Assembly: GCA_965247525.1 (NCBI GenBank)
Contig: OZ252015.1
Location: forward strand, 372,001 to 436,000
DNA: 64,000 nucleotides
Direction of reading: 5' to 3'
DNA from: JAZKID01 sp965247525
GTDB lineage: Bacteria > Pseudomonadota > Alphaproteobacteria > Rhizobiales > UBA4765
A program made the translations under genes and the position numbers. The notes under the pieces were generated by a model. The model was not told the DNA's origin. It was given only the letters and a program-made list of their open reading frames with translations, and did no database searches. Shown here piece after piece: positions 17,286 through 26,336 of this stretch. Within the stretch, counting starts at the first letter, position 1, and each line of letters begins with the position of its first letter.

Positions 17286-19514
17286 ATGCCCCCTCGACAA
17301 CTGATTCAAGGCTTCGGCGTTTTGTCTTTGCTCACAGCAGCACTGTTTGTTTGGAGTGCAGCATATTGCGATGCAGCTGTGGCTTCAAGACACAAAGCCG
17401 CCACCTTGCGATCCGCCGTTGCACCGGGAGAAAATAAATCCAGTCTGAAACCGATCAAGGTTGATCCAAAGGCCAAGTCTAAAAAAGTGGCACCGACAAA
17501 AAATCCGCCTGTCAGCAAAGCGGCTCAGCCGCCAGTTTTAAAAAATACTAATTTGCCCGCTCCCGTTATTGCTAAAAAACCTGTTGCAGAGATCGCAACC
17601 GCACCTCAGGTTTTATACAACACGTCTTTAACTGCGCTCCGCTCTGGTCTGGATGCCGCGGCGCGCGGCGATATTGCGCAAGTCGCGGCCATACAGGCAC
17701 AAGTCAGCGATGTTGCCGCAAAAAAACTTTTAAGCTGGACGCTTTATCGCTCAAATTTTCATGCAACACTCGCCCAATTAAAATCTTTTGTAAACGATCC
17801 TTCATGGCCAACAGATGGAACGCTTAAATTCAAGATCGAACAAGAACTGCTTCAGGGTAATTATGGTTCGAAAGAAATCATTTCGTATTTTGGAGCAAAC
17901 TCTCCTTCATGGCCGCAAGGATATATGGCTCTTGCAGCTGCGATGGTGCAAATTGGTCAAATTGACCGTGCCAATAAACTCATTCACGAATGCTGGCGCA
18001 AAGCAAAAATGTCAGCCGCGAATGAAAAAGATATTTTGCAGCGCTTTCCAGGCGTCGTGAGCTATGCCGACAAGAAGTTTCGCATGGATGCATTGCTTTA
18101 TAAAGAAAACATCGGCGAAGCATCGCGTATTGCAAAAGAACTGGGCGGCGATGCAGTAACGCTCGCAAATGCGCGCATTGCTGTTATCAAACGCGTCGCC
18201 AATGCCGGTGCCGTGCTTGATGCCGTTCCCTCTAACCTTCGCAAAGATCCAGGCTATATTTTTGCAAGCATTCAGTTTTTGCGGCGGCAAGAGCGGTTCA
18301 AAGATGCGATTGACTTGATGTTAGCTGCGCCAAGCGATGCAATGGCTGTGGTTGATGGCGATGAGTGGTGGACTGAGCGCCGGCTTCTTGCGCGCTCCGC
18401 GCTCGAGATGAAAGACTTTAACGCGGCCTATCGTCTTGCTGCGCATCATTCGTCTGAAAGCCCATTGGAAAATATGGAAGCGGAATTTCATGCCGGTTGG
18501 ATTGCGCTTCGTTTTCTTAACAATGCAGCGATTGCCGACAAACATTTTATTGCCTTGGCAAAGGATGCTGAGCGGCCTATTTCAGCTTCGCGCGGTGCTT
18601 ATTGGCGTGGACGTGCGGCGGAAGCGTCAGGGCGTGCTGCAGATGCAAATACTTTTTATCAGGCTGCGGCGCGCAATCCGACGACCTATTATGGTCAGCT
18701 CTCGCTCGTCAAGCTTGGTCATGGCGCTTTTTCGCTCAAACCCAAGCCAGTTGCCGACGCGTCGTCACGGCAAGCCTTTGAGCAGCGCGATGCGGTAAGA
18801 GCACTCAAAATGCTTATGGCGATGAATGATAATGGCAAGACACACATGTTTATGCAGTATCTTTCAAAAACACTTAAGAGCCCTCAGGAGCTTACGCTTC
18901 TTGCAGAACTTGCGACACAGACAAAAGATGTTCGCGATGCTGTAACGGTCGGAAAGGAAGCACTTTACCGAAGCCTGCCGCTTGACGTGTATGCTTTCCC
19001 GACAACCGGCCTTCCAAATATTCCACCGACAAACGGCGTCGAGCGGGCATTGGCGCTCGCCATTGCGCGGCAGGAAAGCGTTTTTGACCCTAATATTAAA
19101 AGCGGCGCTGGTGCGGTCGGCCTGTTTCAAGTGCTTCCGACAACGGCACGCGATATGGCAAAACGAAGTGGTTTGAAATGGGAACCAAGCAAAATAACAG
19201 ACCCCGTTTACAACATGCAGCTTGGCACCGCTTACCTCGACAAGCTTATTAATGACAATAACGGTTCCTACATTTTGACGATTGCTTCATATAATGCAGG
19301 ACCGGGGCGTATACGCGAATGGCTGCAACGTTTTGGTGATCCGAGAAACAAAAATGTAGACGCGATCGATTGGGTCGAAAGCATTCCGTTTACAGAAACG
19401 CGAAACTACGTCATGCGCGTGATGGAAAATCTGCAAGTATACCGTGCGCGACTTTCGAACAGTCCGTCGTCACCAACAGTTATTGACCGTGATATGAACC
19501 GCGGACAAATCTAG
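17286..19514 (+). CDS. slt: Soluble lytic murein transglycosylase
   Basis: 742 residues from the ATG at 17286. An N-terminal hydrophobic segment (LIQGFGVLSLLTAALFVWSA) is a signal peptide. Then come a Lys/Pro linker, a long alpha-helical superhelix domain like the Slt70 U-ring, and a C-terminal SLT catalytic domain with the Glu in IARQESVFDP and the motifs GAVGLFQVLPTTA and ASYNAGPGRI. It cleaves peptidoglycan to anhydro-muropeptides in the periplasm. The frame opens at 17223, but the later start gives the normal signal peptide. The last four bases overlap proV. Confidence 0.93.
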   Translation: MPPRQLIQGFGVLSLLTAALFVWSAAYCDAAVASRHKAATLRSAVAPGENKSSLKPIKVDPKAKSKKVAPTKNPPVSKAAQPPVLKNTNLPAPVIAKKPVAEIATAPQVLYNTSLTALRSGLDAAARGDIAQVAAIQAQVSDVAAKKLLSWTLYRSNFHATLAQLKSFVNDPSWPTDGTLKFKIEQELLQGNYGSKEIISYFGANSPSWPQGYMALAAAMVQIGQIDRANKLIHECWRKAKMSAANEKDILQRFPGVVSYADKKFRMDALLYKENIGEASRIAKELGGDAVTLANARIAVIKRVANAGAVLDAVPSNLRKDPGYIFASIQFLRRQERFKDAIDLMLAAPSDAMAVVDGDEWWTERRLLARSALEMKDFNAAYRLAAHHSSESPLENMEAEFHAGWIALRFLNNAAIADKHFIALAKDAERPISASRGAYWRGRAAEASGRAADANTFYQAAARNPTTYYGQLSLVKLGHGAFSLKPKPVADASSRQAFEQRDAVRALKMLMAMNDNGKTHMFMQYLSKTLKSPQELTLLAELATQTKDVRDAVTVGKEALYRSLPLDVYAFPTTGLPNIPPTNGVERALALAIARQESVFDPNIKSGAGAVGLFQVLPTTARDMAKRSGLKWEPSKITDPVYNMQLGTAYLDKLINDNNGSYILTIASYNAGPGRIREWLQRFGDPRNKNVDAIDWVESIPFTETRNYVMRVMENLQVYRARLSNSPSSPTVIDRDMNRGQI

Positions 19515-20656
19515 GATTTTTTGTCTAAAAGCACGCTTCCAAGTTTTTTGCGTGAAACAACACCTAAAAACTTTTTTTGCTTGCTGATAACCGCAATATC
19601 AAAGCCTTCAGTCAACAAGATCGGGATAGCCTGTTCAATCTTCAGGGTTTCTTCCAATGCCGAATTGCTTTTTTTAAATACATTTCCATCGCTGGTTTTA
19701 ATAAACGTCTGAATATATTGACCACGCTCGGTAAGAACGGCCTCTGTAGCTTTTGAATTTAAGAAAATATTTGTCGCCTCTTCCTCATTTTTGTCTTTGA
19801 TTTCGAGTTGTGGCGGAACAAGCAATGTCTCAATGGTTTGTGTGCGCGCAAGATTGACATTGCCCGTAAAAGCTCGGACGTTTTCATTTTTTGGGTTTGA
19901 AAGAATGTTTTGCGGCGTATCGTATTGAATAATGCGCCCATCCTGCAACAGAGCAATACGGTCAGAAATTTTAGCAGCCTCATCAAGATCATGTGTGATG
20001 AAGACAATTGTTTTTCCATATTCTTTTTGCAGCCGTAAAAGCTCGTCTTGCAGCTGCGCACGGACGATAGGGTCAAGCGCTGAAAACGGCTCGTCCATCA
20101 GCAAAATGTCTGTCTGACAGGCCAGCGCGCGCGCCAACCCGACACGTTGCTGCATTCCGCCGCTAAGCTCACGAGGGAAACGCGCGGCATAGCTTTCGAG
20201 CCCTACTTTTCCAAGCCATTTAAAAGCTTGCTGACGCCGCCGTTTTTTTTCCATTCCACGCACTTCGAGACCATAAGCTACATTGTCAAGAACAGACCGG
20301 TGCGGCATCAAACCAAAACGTTGAAACACCATGGACATTTTGTTGCGGCGAAGTTCAATCAACTTGGCACGCGAAAGCTTCAAAATATCATGCCCATTAA
20401 TTACAACCTCGCCGCATGTTGGGTCAATCAAGCGATTGATGTGCCTAATCAGCGTTGATTTTCCTGAACCTGAAAGGCCCATAACTGTAAAAATTTCTCC
20501 GGCGTTGATTTTGAGATTAATATTGAAAAGAGCGAGGACATGCTGATGTTTTTGCAATAATATATCTTTACCGATACCGTTCTCAACATCTGCAAGATAT
20601 TTTTTTGGCGTGCGGCCAAAAATTGTCGTCAGGTTTTTAATTTCAAGCAATGACAT
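19511..20656 (-). CDS. proV: Glycine betaine/proline ABC transporter ATPase with CBS region
   Basis: 381 residues. The ATPase motifs are intact: GLSGSGKSTLIRHIN (Walker A), ELSGGMQQRVGLARAL (signature), ILLMDEPFSALD (Walker B) and FITHDLDEA (H loop). The first ~50 residues and the IFGRTPKKYL start are typical of ProV/OpuAA. The C-terminal ~110 residues form a CBS-type region, divergent in sequence, which in this family senses ionic strength. With proW and proX it forms an osmoprotectant importer. The proW stop overlaps its start by one base. Confidence 0.93.
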   Translation of the reverse strand: MSLLEIKNLTTIFGRTPKKYLADVENGIGKDILLQKHQHVLALFNINLKINAGEIFTVMGLSGSGKSTLIRHINRLIDPTCGEVVINGHDILKLSRAKLIELRRNKMSMVFQRFGLMPHRSVLDNVAYGLEVRGMEKKRRRQQAFKWLGKVGLESYAARFPRELSGGMQQRVGLARALACQTDILLMDEPFSALDPIVRAQLQDELLRLQKEYGKTIVFITHDLDEAAKISDRIALLQDGRIIQYDTPQNILSNPKNENVRAFTGNVNLARTQTIETLLVPPQLEIKDKNEEEATNIFLNSKATEAVLTERGQYIQTFIKTSDGNVFKKSNSALEETLKIEQAIPILLTEGFDIAVISKQKKFLGVVSRKKLGSVLLDKKS

Positions 20657-21519
20657 CAGTTTGACTCGATCCTGTGACTTTGTAGCCTGCGGCCATAAGC
20701 CTGTGTCACGCGGTCGATAATAATAGCAATAACAACAATTCCAAGACCGCCAATAAATCCCATTCCCGGATCGCTGCGCTGGAGCCCTAGCAAAACAACT
20801 TCGCCAATGCCGCGCGCGCCAATCATTGATGCAATGACAACCATCGAAAGCGAAAGCAGGATTGTTTGATTGATACCCTGCATAATGGTCGGCAAAGCCA
20901 AAGGCAGTTCGACGTCTTTCAGAATTTGCCAGCGCGTTGCACCGAAAGCGCGTGAGGCTTCACGCGTTGCAACGTTGACTTCCTGTATGCCAAGCGCGGT
21001 TAGACGGATCAGCGGCGGCGTAGCATAAATGACTGTTGCAAGGATCGCTGGCACTTTTCCGAGCCCAAATAGCATTGCGGCTGGGATGAGATAAACAAAA
21101 CTTGGAATTGTCTGTGCAAGGTCAAGAAGCGGCATCATTATTTTATGAGCAATACGGCTGAGCGCCGCAAAAATACCGAGCGGCAAACCAATGACAATTG
21201 CCAATACTACCGAAACGCTGATGAGCGCCAGTGTCTGCATTGCCTGGTCCCACAAGCCGATCGCACCAATAAACCACAGGCCTGCCGCAGTAAAAAGCGT
21301 CAGCATCCAACGGCGTGAGGCAAGTCCTGCAAATGCGGTAAATATTGCAATGACAGATAAAGGCGGGGCAGCGCGCATCGCTGTTTCCAATGCCACAAGG
21401 CTGGAGAGCAACATCGCAGAAAAATGCTCGAAAGCATCGCCATAGTTTGTGACCAGAGCATCAAGCTGCTTATTGATTGCTCCCGCAATTGCGGTTTGCC
21501 ATTCAGGAAAAAGCCACAT
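20656..21519 (-). CDS. proW: Glycine betaine/proline ABC transporter permease
   Basis: 287 residues with about six membrane segments and the binding-protein-dependent permease motif around EASRAFGATRWQILKDVELPLALPTIMQGIN, which contacts the ATPase. The N-terminal ~60 residues are amphipathic, as in ProW. It lies between proX (3 bases upstream) and proV (one-base overlap). Confidence 0.93.
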   Translation of the reverse strand: MWLFPEWQTAIAGAINKQLDALVTNYGDAFEHFSAMLLSSLVALETAMRAAPPLSVIAIFTAFAGLASRRWMLTLFTAAGLWFIGAIGLWDQAMQTLALISVSVVLAIVIGLPLGIFAALSRIAHKIMMPLLDLAQTIPSFVYLIPAAMLFGLGKVPAILATVIYATPPLIRLTALGIQEVNVATREASRAFGATRWQILKDVELPLALPTIMQGINQTILLSLSMVVIASMIGARGIGEVVLLGLQRSDPGMGFIGGLGIVVIAIIIDRVTQAYGRRLQSHRIESN

Positions 21520-21522
21520 GGT

Positions 21523-22560
21523 TTATTTCAATGCAGCTGTAACGCGTGCAGAAATATCGTTTTTCACCCATTTTTGCCAAAGCTCAGGATGGGCTTTCAA
21601 AAAGTGCTGGGCAGCGTCCGCTGCGCTGGCTTTGTTGTCTTGCATATCTGCCAGCGCTTGCGACACAAGCGCAGCAGTTGTTTTATAATTATGCAAAAAT
21701 TCTATAATTTCGGGCGCTTCTTTTGCGAATGCCGAGTTGGCGCCGATCAGCACTGGCAGCACGGCATAGGCTGTCGCTTCTTTTACATCAGCCTCAGATT
21801 TGGCCTCTTTGAGAGCTTTCCATTTCACCTCATCAAAAACAGGTTCATTAAGGGCAACAAGATTATTGTTGAACTTTCCTAGAAGCCATGTCGGTCCCCA
21901 GTAATAAAAGACAATTGGTTTTTTTCGTTTTATGGCGCTTGTAATTGCTGCGTCCAGCGCTGCGCCTGTGCCAGGGCGAAAGTTTACAAAGCTCGCGTCC
22001 AATTTATAGGCATGCAGTTTTTTTGAATTGACAGTTTCGCATTCCCAACCCGAAATACAATTGTAAAAACGGCCTTTGGCCGGCTCTTCTGGGTCACGAA
22101 ACAAATCTTTGTATTTTGCAAGATCCGAAACGTTTTTTAAGTCTTTGGCAGGCGCTTCATCTCCTTCAACAAGATAGCGCGGCACATACCAATGCTGGGT
22201 ACTGTCTGGATAGTTGATGCCAACTTCCTGAACAGTGCCTGCAGCGCGCCCCTTGTTCCAGACTTCTGGAGCACTGTTTTGCAAGACTTCCATGACAATA
22301 TCGATATCGCCACGCACCACGCCACCAAGAATCGGGATTGTTGCACCCGGCAAAACATCGGTTTTGCAGCCATAGCCTTTTTCAAGAATAAACCTTGCAA
22401 CTTCAGTATGAAAACTGTTGGATTCCCAATCGAGGCCGCCAAACATAATCTTGCGCGTCAAAGAACATTGCGCGGCCTGCGCCTTTGCATCCGGCGTTAC
22501 AAAACTGGCAAATAGGGCAATCGTAGTGAGAATGGCGAGGAAAAGTGGCTTTGAATTCAT
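21523..22560 (-). CDS. proX: Glycine betaine/choline-type substrate-binding protein
   Basis: 345 residues with a signal peptide ending near DAKAQA. The mature protein matches the OpuAC/ProX family: aromatic residues such as GGLDWESNSFH, QHWYVPRYLVEGD and FYYWGPTWLLGKF probably build the quaternary-amine cage. The ATG at 22560 gives the signal peptide; the frame is open to 22602. It is first in proXWV and divergent from the OmpA-domain gene. The exact ligand (betaine, choline, proline betaine) is not fixed by sequence. Confidence 0.92.
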   Translation of the reverse strand: MNSKPLFLAILTTIALFASFVTPDAKAQAAQCSLTRKIMFGGLDWESNSFHTEVARFILEKGYGCKTDVLPGATIPILGGVVRGDIDIVMEVLQNSAPEVWNKGRAAGTVQEVGINYPDSTQHWYVPRYLVEGDEAPAKDLKNVSDLAKYKDLFRDPEEPAKGRFYNCISGWECETVNSKKLHAYKLDASFVNFRPGTGAALDAAITSAIKRKKPIVFYYWGPTWLLGKFNNNLVALNEPVFDEVKWKALKEAKSEADVKEATAYAVLPVLIGANSAFAKEAPEIIEFLHNYKTTAALVSQALADMQDNKASAADAAQHFLKAHPELWQKWVKNDISARVTAALK

Positions 22561-22741
22561 GGCAGTTGTCCTTTGGTTTTGTCTTAACCGAAATAACGAC
22601 AAGCGTAAAACACAATGCCGACAGTTTTGCCCAAAGGTTTATTTAATACCGCGATTTTGGACAAGTTGAGCCATATTGCGACCATCATTGAAAATCAATC
22701 TGCAGTAACAACTGTGTTTTCACGTTTTTTGAGGAACTTTT

Positions 22742-24541
22742 ATGCCCAAATCATCGTCATCTTTTATTGCAAGCCTACTTATCTGTGTTTCTGTTCCCGC
22801 AGTAAGCCTGAGTGCAGCTCATGCCGGTGATGCTTCAATTGCCCAAGCTGAAGATCAAACAACGCCAGGCTCTTGGCCAACTCGAATTGCTCAGTCAGAA
22901 GAGACAAACGCCGCCTCTGATTCAAACGCCGATAAAGACAAAGCTGAGCGCCCAGCTCTGCGCAACCGCATTGTCGCTCCACGCCGAGAGAGAAGTGTTG
23001 AACAAGGCGTACAGCCATCTGATGGGTTATCAAGGCCACAGCAAGAAAAAGCGGTTCCCAGGGCTGCGCCGGAGTATTCTGCAGCGCCTGAAAGAGAAAA
23101 TAATTTAGGCAATACATCAAACCAAGAGCGCCTGCGTCCTCGCCGCGAACAGCGGAACATTGAGCAAAAAACTGAATCTTCTATTCCTTCGGAGGTTAAA
23201 ACTGCCCCGATCGAACATCGCCAGCGTGCCCCTGAAGCCCAACCATCGCAAGAACGCTTTTCGCGTGAAAACCCGCAAGCCGAGCCGAAGGTAGAACCAA
23301 AAGCCGTACCAGAGACAAAGCTTGCGCCAACAGTGCGTAGCGATGAGCCATCTGAAAAATTGAAATCTAATGAAGAACTGCAGAGCCGCGAGCGCCGTTC
23401 TTCCGAACAAAAAAGTGAAACACTTTCACCTTTACCTGATGCGGCTTCTGAATCTGCAGGACGTTCTTTACAAACCATACAACCATCGGCGCCAACAACG
23501 CCTCTGCCTGTGGGTAGCAGCACCGCGCCTGCAGGGGAAATGCCTTCAGCACCTAAAAGCGCTACTTCCGCTACGTCGTCAGATCCACGTTTTGCTCCGG
23601 GATTCAGGTCCGCTGGCCCCGAAGCAAATACAATCGATGACGTGCAACGTCATCGTCGTCAGCGGACGATCGGCAACGAGACTTTGATTGAAGAACCTGG
23701 AAATCGCGTAATTGTGCGTGAAAACAACCAGACGATAATTCGCAGTGACGAAACAGCGCGTTTTGCCGGTGAAGGTCGTCGCATCAGTTCCGATCGACGC
23801 GCGAATGGCGAAGTGGTAACAACAATTACACACGACGGTTCGCAGGTTTTCAATATTGTCGATGTCAATGGACGGACGTTGCGTCGTTACAGACGTGACC
23901 GCGATGGTTCTGAAATCAATATTATTGATAACCGCGATTTCTACAAAGGTTTGGCAGCAGGCGCTGTGATAGGCGCGGGTATTGGACTTGTCACCGCGCC
24001 TGTACAGTTGCCACCGCCGCGTCTTTCTATCCCACGCGACGAATATGTTGTTGATTATGACGATGCGTCGGAGGATGTGGTTTATGAAACGCTCAATGCA
24101 CCCCCTGTTGAAGATTTAAGCCGGAGCTATTCGCTTGACGAGGTGCGTTACAGTCCACGCCTTCGCGAAAGAACGCGTAGACTTGATTTGAATGCTGTAA
24201 ATTTTGCTACAGGCTCATGGTCAATTTCTCCATCACAATACGACAGTCTTGAGCGTGTTGCACAGGCCATCAATAAAATTGTCGCCCACAATCCACGAGA
24301 GGTGTTCCTTGTCGAAGGTCATACTGATGCCGTCGGCAGTGATATCGATAATCTCAGTCTTTCTGACAGGCGTGCTGAATCTGTGGCACGCATTCTTTCT
24401 GACGAGTTTAACGTCCCACCTGAAAATCTCGTGACGCAGGGTTATGGCGAGCAATATCTTAAAATTTCAACTCAAAACCCTGAACGGGAAAACCGCCGTG
24501 TTGCTATTAGGCGAATTACTCCTTTAATTTCAAAGCGATAA
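22742..24541 (+). CDS. OmpA-domain envelope protein with long disordered region
   Basis: 599 residues. A signal peptide (FIASLLICVSVPAVSLSAAHA) comes first. It is followed by about 260 residues of Pro/Glu/Arg/Ser-rich disorder, a beta-rich region with NRVIVRENNQTIIRSDETAR, a Gly-rich hydrophobic segment (GLAAGAVIGAGIGLVTAP) and a C-terminal OmpA peptidoglycan-binding domain (NFATGSWSIS, VEGHTDAVGSDIDNLSLSDRRAESV). The OmpA motif NxxLSxxRA is kept. It probably tethers the outer membrane or a periplasmic complex to the wall. A strong terminator follows. Confidence 0.85.
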   Translation: MPKSSSSFIASLLICVSVPAVSLSAAHAGDASIAQAEDQTTPGSWPTRIAQSEETNAASDSNADKDKAERPALRNRIVAPRRERSVEQGVQPSDGLSRPQQEKAVPRAAPEYSAAPERENNLGNTSNQERLRPRREQRNIEQKTESSIPSEVKTAPIEHRQRAPEAQPSQERFSRENPQAEPKVEPKAVPETKLAPTVRSDEPSEKLKSNEELQSRERRSSEQKSETLSPLPDAASESAGRSLQTIQPSAPTTPLPVGSSTAPAGEMPSAPKSATSATSSDPRFAPGFRSAGPEANTIDDVQRHRRQRTIGNETLIEEPGNRVIVRENNQTIIRSDETARFAGEGRRISSDRRANGEVVTTITHDGSQVFNIVDVNGRTLRRYRRDRDGSEINIIDNRDFYKGLAAGAVIGAGIGLVTAPVQLPPPRLSIPRDEYVVDYDDASEDVVYETLNAPPVEDLSRSYSLDEVRYSPRLRERTRRLDLNAVNFATGSWSISPSQYDSLERVAQAINKIVAHNPREVFLVEGHTDAVGSDIDNLSLSDRRAESVARILSDEFNVPPENLVTQGYGEQYLKISTQNPERENRRVAIRRITPLISKR

Positions 24542-24543
24542 TA

Positions 24544-24572
24544 AAAAAGAGCCCGTTAGCGGGCTTTTTTTT
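24544..24572 (+). terminator. Rho-independent terminator after the OmpA-domain gene
   Basis: AGCCCG and CGGGCT flank TTAG, preceded by an A run and followed by eight Ts. The outer A/T runs can extend the stem. It separates the OmpA-domain gene from the ABC transporter operon. Confidence 0.9.
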
Positions 24573-24650
24573 ACACAACCTATGATATTAATGTACAACT
24601 AAGGGTTGTGTTCTATCCTCCTTTTCGAAGTCGTTTTGAAAAGGTGGAGC

Positions 24651-26336
24651 ATGGCATACAAACAAAAATGGGCAAAATATTGCTCGACTTGTACGCCGTT
24701 TATGAGCTCCCAACTGCTTTGGTCGCTCGGGGCCGCATTTTTAATAAACCTGCTATCACTCGCTTTGCCTTTGATGATGTTGCAGGTTTATGACCGTATT
24801 ATTCCTTTTCATTCTTACAGTACGCTTGCGTGGCTTACGCTTGGCGTTTTGAGCGCTCTTGCCTTCGAACTTTTTTTAACAGGTGCTCGCGACACATTTC
24901 TCAAAAGCACCCATAACGAACAAAACAACGAAGAAGATCTTTTCGTGCTTGAATGCATACTTCGCACAGACACTGAACAGGTGCGAAAAACAGGTACTGC
25001 AAAATACTTAAAAACATTTTCGCAGATCTCTCAACGAGATGACAACCCTTCAAACAGCGTATCGGCGGTCTTACCAGATGCAGTATTTATACTTATTTTT
25101 CTATCCGTACTGACAGCGCTCGGTGGTTGGTTGGTTGCTGTACCTGTTACAGCGTGTGCAGTCATGACAATCGTCGTTGTAAAATCCAAAGCAACGCTAA
25201 CAAACTTTGAAAGCGCTTCGCAAAAATCAGAAAATGAAACGCAGAAAATCATTATTTCAAGCTTGCATCGACTTTTCGACATAAGAATTACAGGCCAACA
25301 CAAATCATACAAAATACAAATTGAAAATAAACAGCTTACTCAGGGAAAAGAATTTTTTAAAAGAAACGTGGGAAAGTTTTTTCTCGAAAGCACACTTGTT
25401 ACAATAAACCAGCTCTCATTTATTGTGTTGATATTTGTAGGTGGTATTATGGTTGTAGATGGAAAACTAAGTGTTGGCGCACTATCGGCTGCAACCCTTC
25501 TTTCGACGCGCGCTATTCAACCGGCACTGCGGCTTCTTAACATTTGGAAGGGCAAGGCATTGCATTCAAGGAGCAAAATATATCACGACTTACGCTCGGA
25601 AATGAGACCGCGCGCAAAAAGCCCATTACCAGCGGCCAAAGGCAATATTGCTCTCAAAAACATCACATTGTTTGGGCCAATGGGAAAACTACTGCGTGAT
25701 GTTTCGTTTTCACAACTGCCCTGCACGAGCGCCTGCATTAACTCACGCCAAAATGGCTCTGTCAGTTTACTTCTTCGAATTATTGTCGGAATGAAATTGC
25801 CTGACGATGGCGCTGTTTTAATTGACGGCTTTAGCCCTGCCTTGCGAAATTTAAGCTGCGCAGAAAATCACATTTCCTATCTTGGTGACCAACGCGCAAT
25901 TTTTACGGGAACAATACTTGAAAATATTACTGGTTTTTCAAATGAGGAAAACCGGCGGGAAAGCGCAATTAAATATTCAAAACTTTTTGGTCTTGATGTC
26001 TTTGTCAGAAAATTACCCGATGGCTATCATACACAGCTTAATGATGTAATGGCAGATCCACTGCCACCAGGAATGAAGCAACGCGTTGCGCTTATTCGTG
26101 CCTTCTCTGTGCCTTCCTCATTGCTTGTTTTAGACAGAACGGAATACGACCTTGATGCTGATGGATGTGAAAAGCTTTGTGCGATTCTGAGCAGCGAAAA
26201 GCACAAAAGAACAATTACTTTAAGTACAGAAAATCCATCGATTGCGACTGTGGCAGATACATTTTATAGACTGCAAGAGGGTCAGCTTGTTAGAGCCGAT
26301 AAAAACCTGAAAATATCAATACGGCAAAGCGCATGA
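24651..26336 (+). CDS. Type I secretion-like ABC half-transporter, degenerate nucleotide-binding domain
   Basis: 561 residues. The N-terminal half is an ABC type 1 exporter membrane domain that resembles PrtD/HlyB-class proteins (LPLMMLQVYDRIIPFHSYSTLAWLTLGV). The C-terminal half aligns with an ABC ATPase but is eroded. The Walker A position near residue 360 reads NSRQNGSVS with no lysine. The Q loop is shifted (YLGDQ), the signature is LPPGM, the residue after the Walker B Asp is Arg (LVLDRTEYDLD) and the H-loop His is Glu (STENPS). It is unlikely to hydrolyse ATP alone and probably pairs with the next gene, whose start it overlaps by four bases. AGGTGGAG precedes ATG 24651; the longer frame needs a TTG. 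Confidence 0.82.
   Translation: MAYKQKWAKYCSTCTPFMSSQLLWSLGAAFLINLLSLALPLMMLQVYDRIIPFHSYSTLAWLTLGVLSALAFELFLTGARDTFLKSTHNEQNNEEDLFVLECILRTDTEQVRKTGTAKYLKTFSQISQRDDNPSNSVSAVLPDAVFILIFLSVLTALGGWLVAVPVTACAVMTIVVVKSKATLTNFESASQKSENETQKIIISSLHRLFDIRITGQHKSYKIQIENKQLTQGKEFFKRNVGKFFLESTLVTINQLSFIVLIFVGGIMVVDGKLSVGALSAATLLSTRAIQPALRLLNIWKGKALHSRSKIYHDLRSEMRPRAKSPLPAAKGNIALKNITLFGPMGKLLRDVSFSQLPCTSACINSRQNGSVSLLLRIIVGMKLPDDGAVLIDGFSPALRNLSCAENHISYLGDQRAIFTGTILENITGFSNEENRRESAIKYSKLFGLDVFVRKLPDGYHTQLNDVMADPLPPGMKQRVALIRAFSVPSSLLVLDRTEYDLDADGCEKLCAILSSEKHKRTITLSTENPSIATVADTFYRLQEGQLVRADKNLKISIRQSA

Noticed and set aside
22891..23523. 210-residue Ser/Cys/Arg-rich minus-strand frame
   Set aside because: It is antisense to the disordered Glu/Arg-rich part of the OmpA-domain protein, which readily yields long open frames.
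24606..24650. TTG start for the first ABC half-transporter
   Set aside because: The ATG at 24651 has a strong AGGTGGAG ribosome site and the upstream residues add no family sequence.
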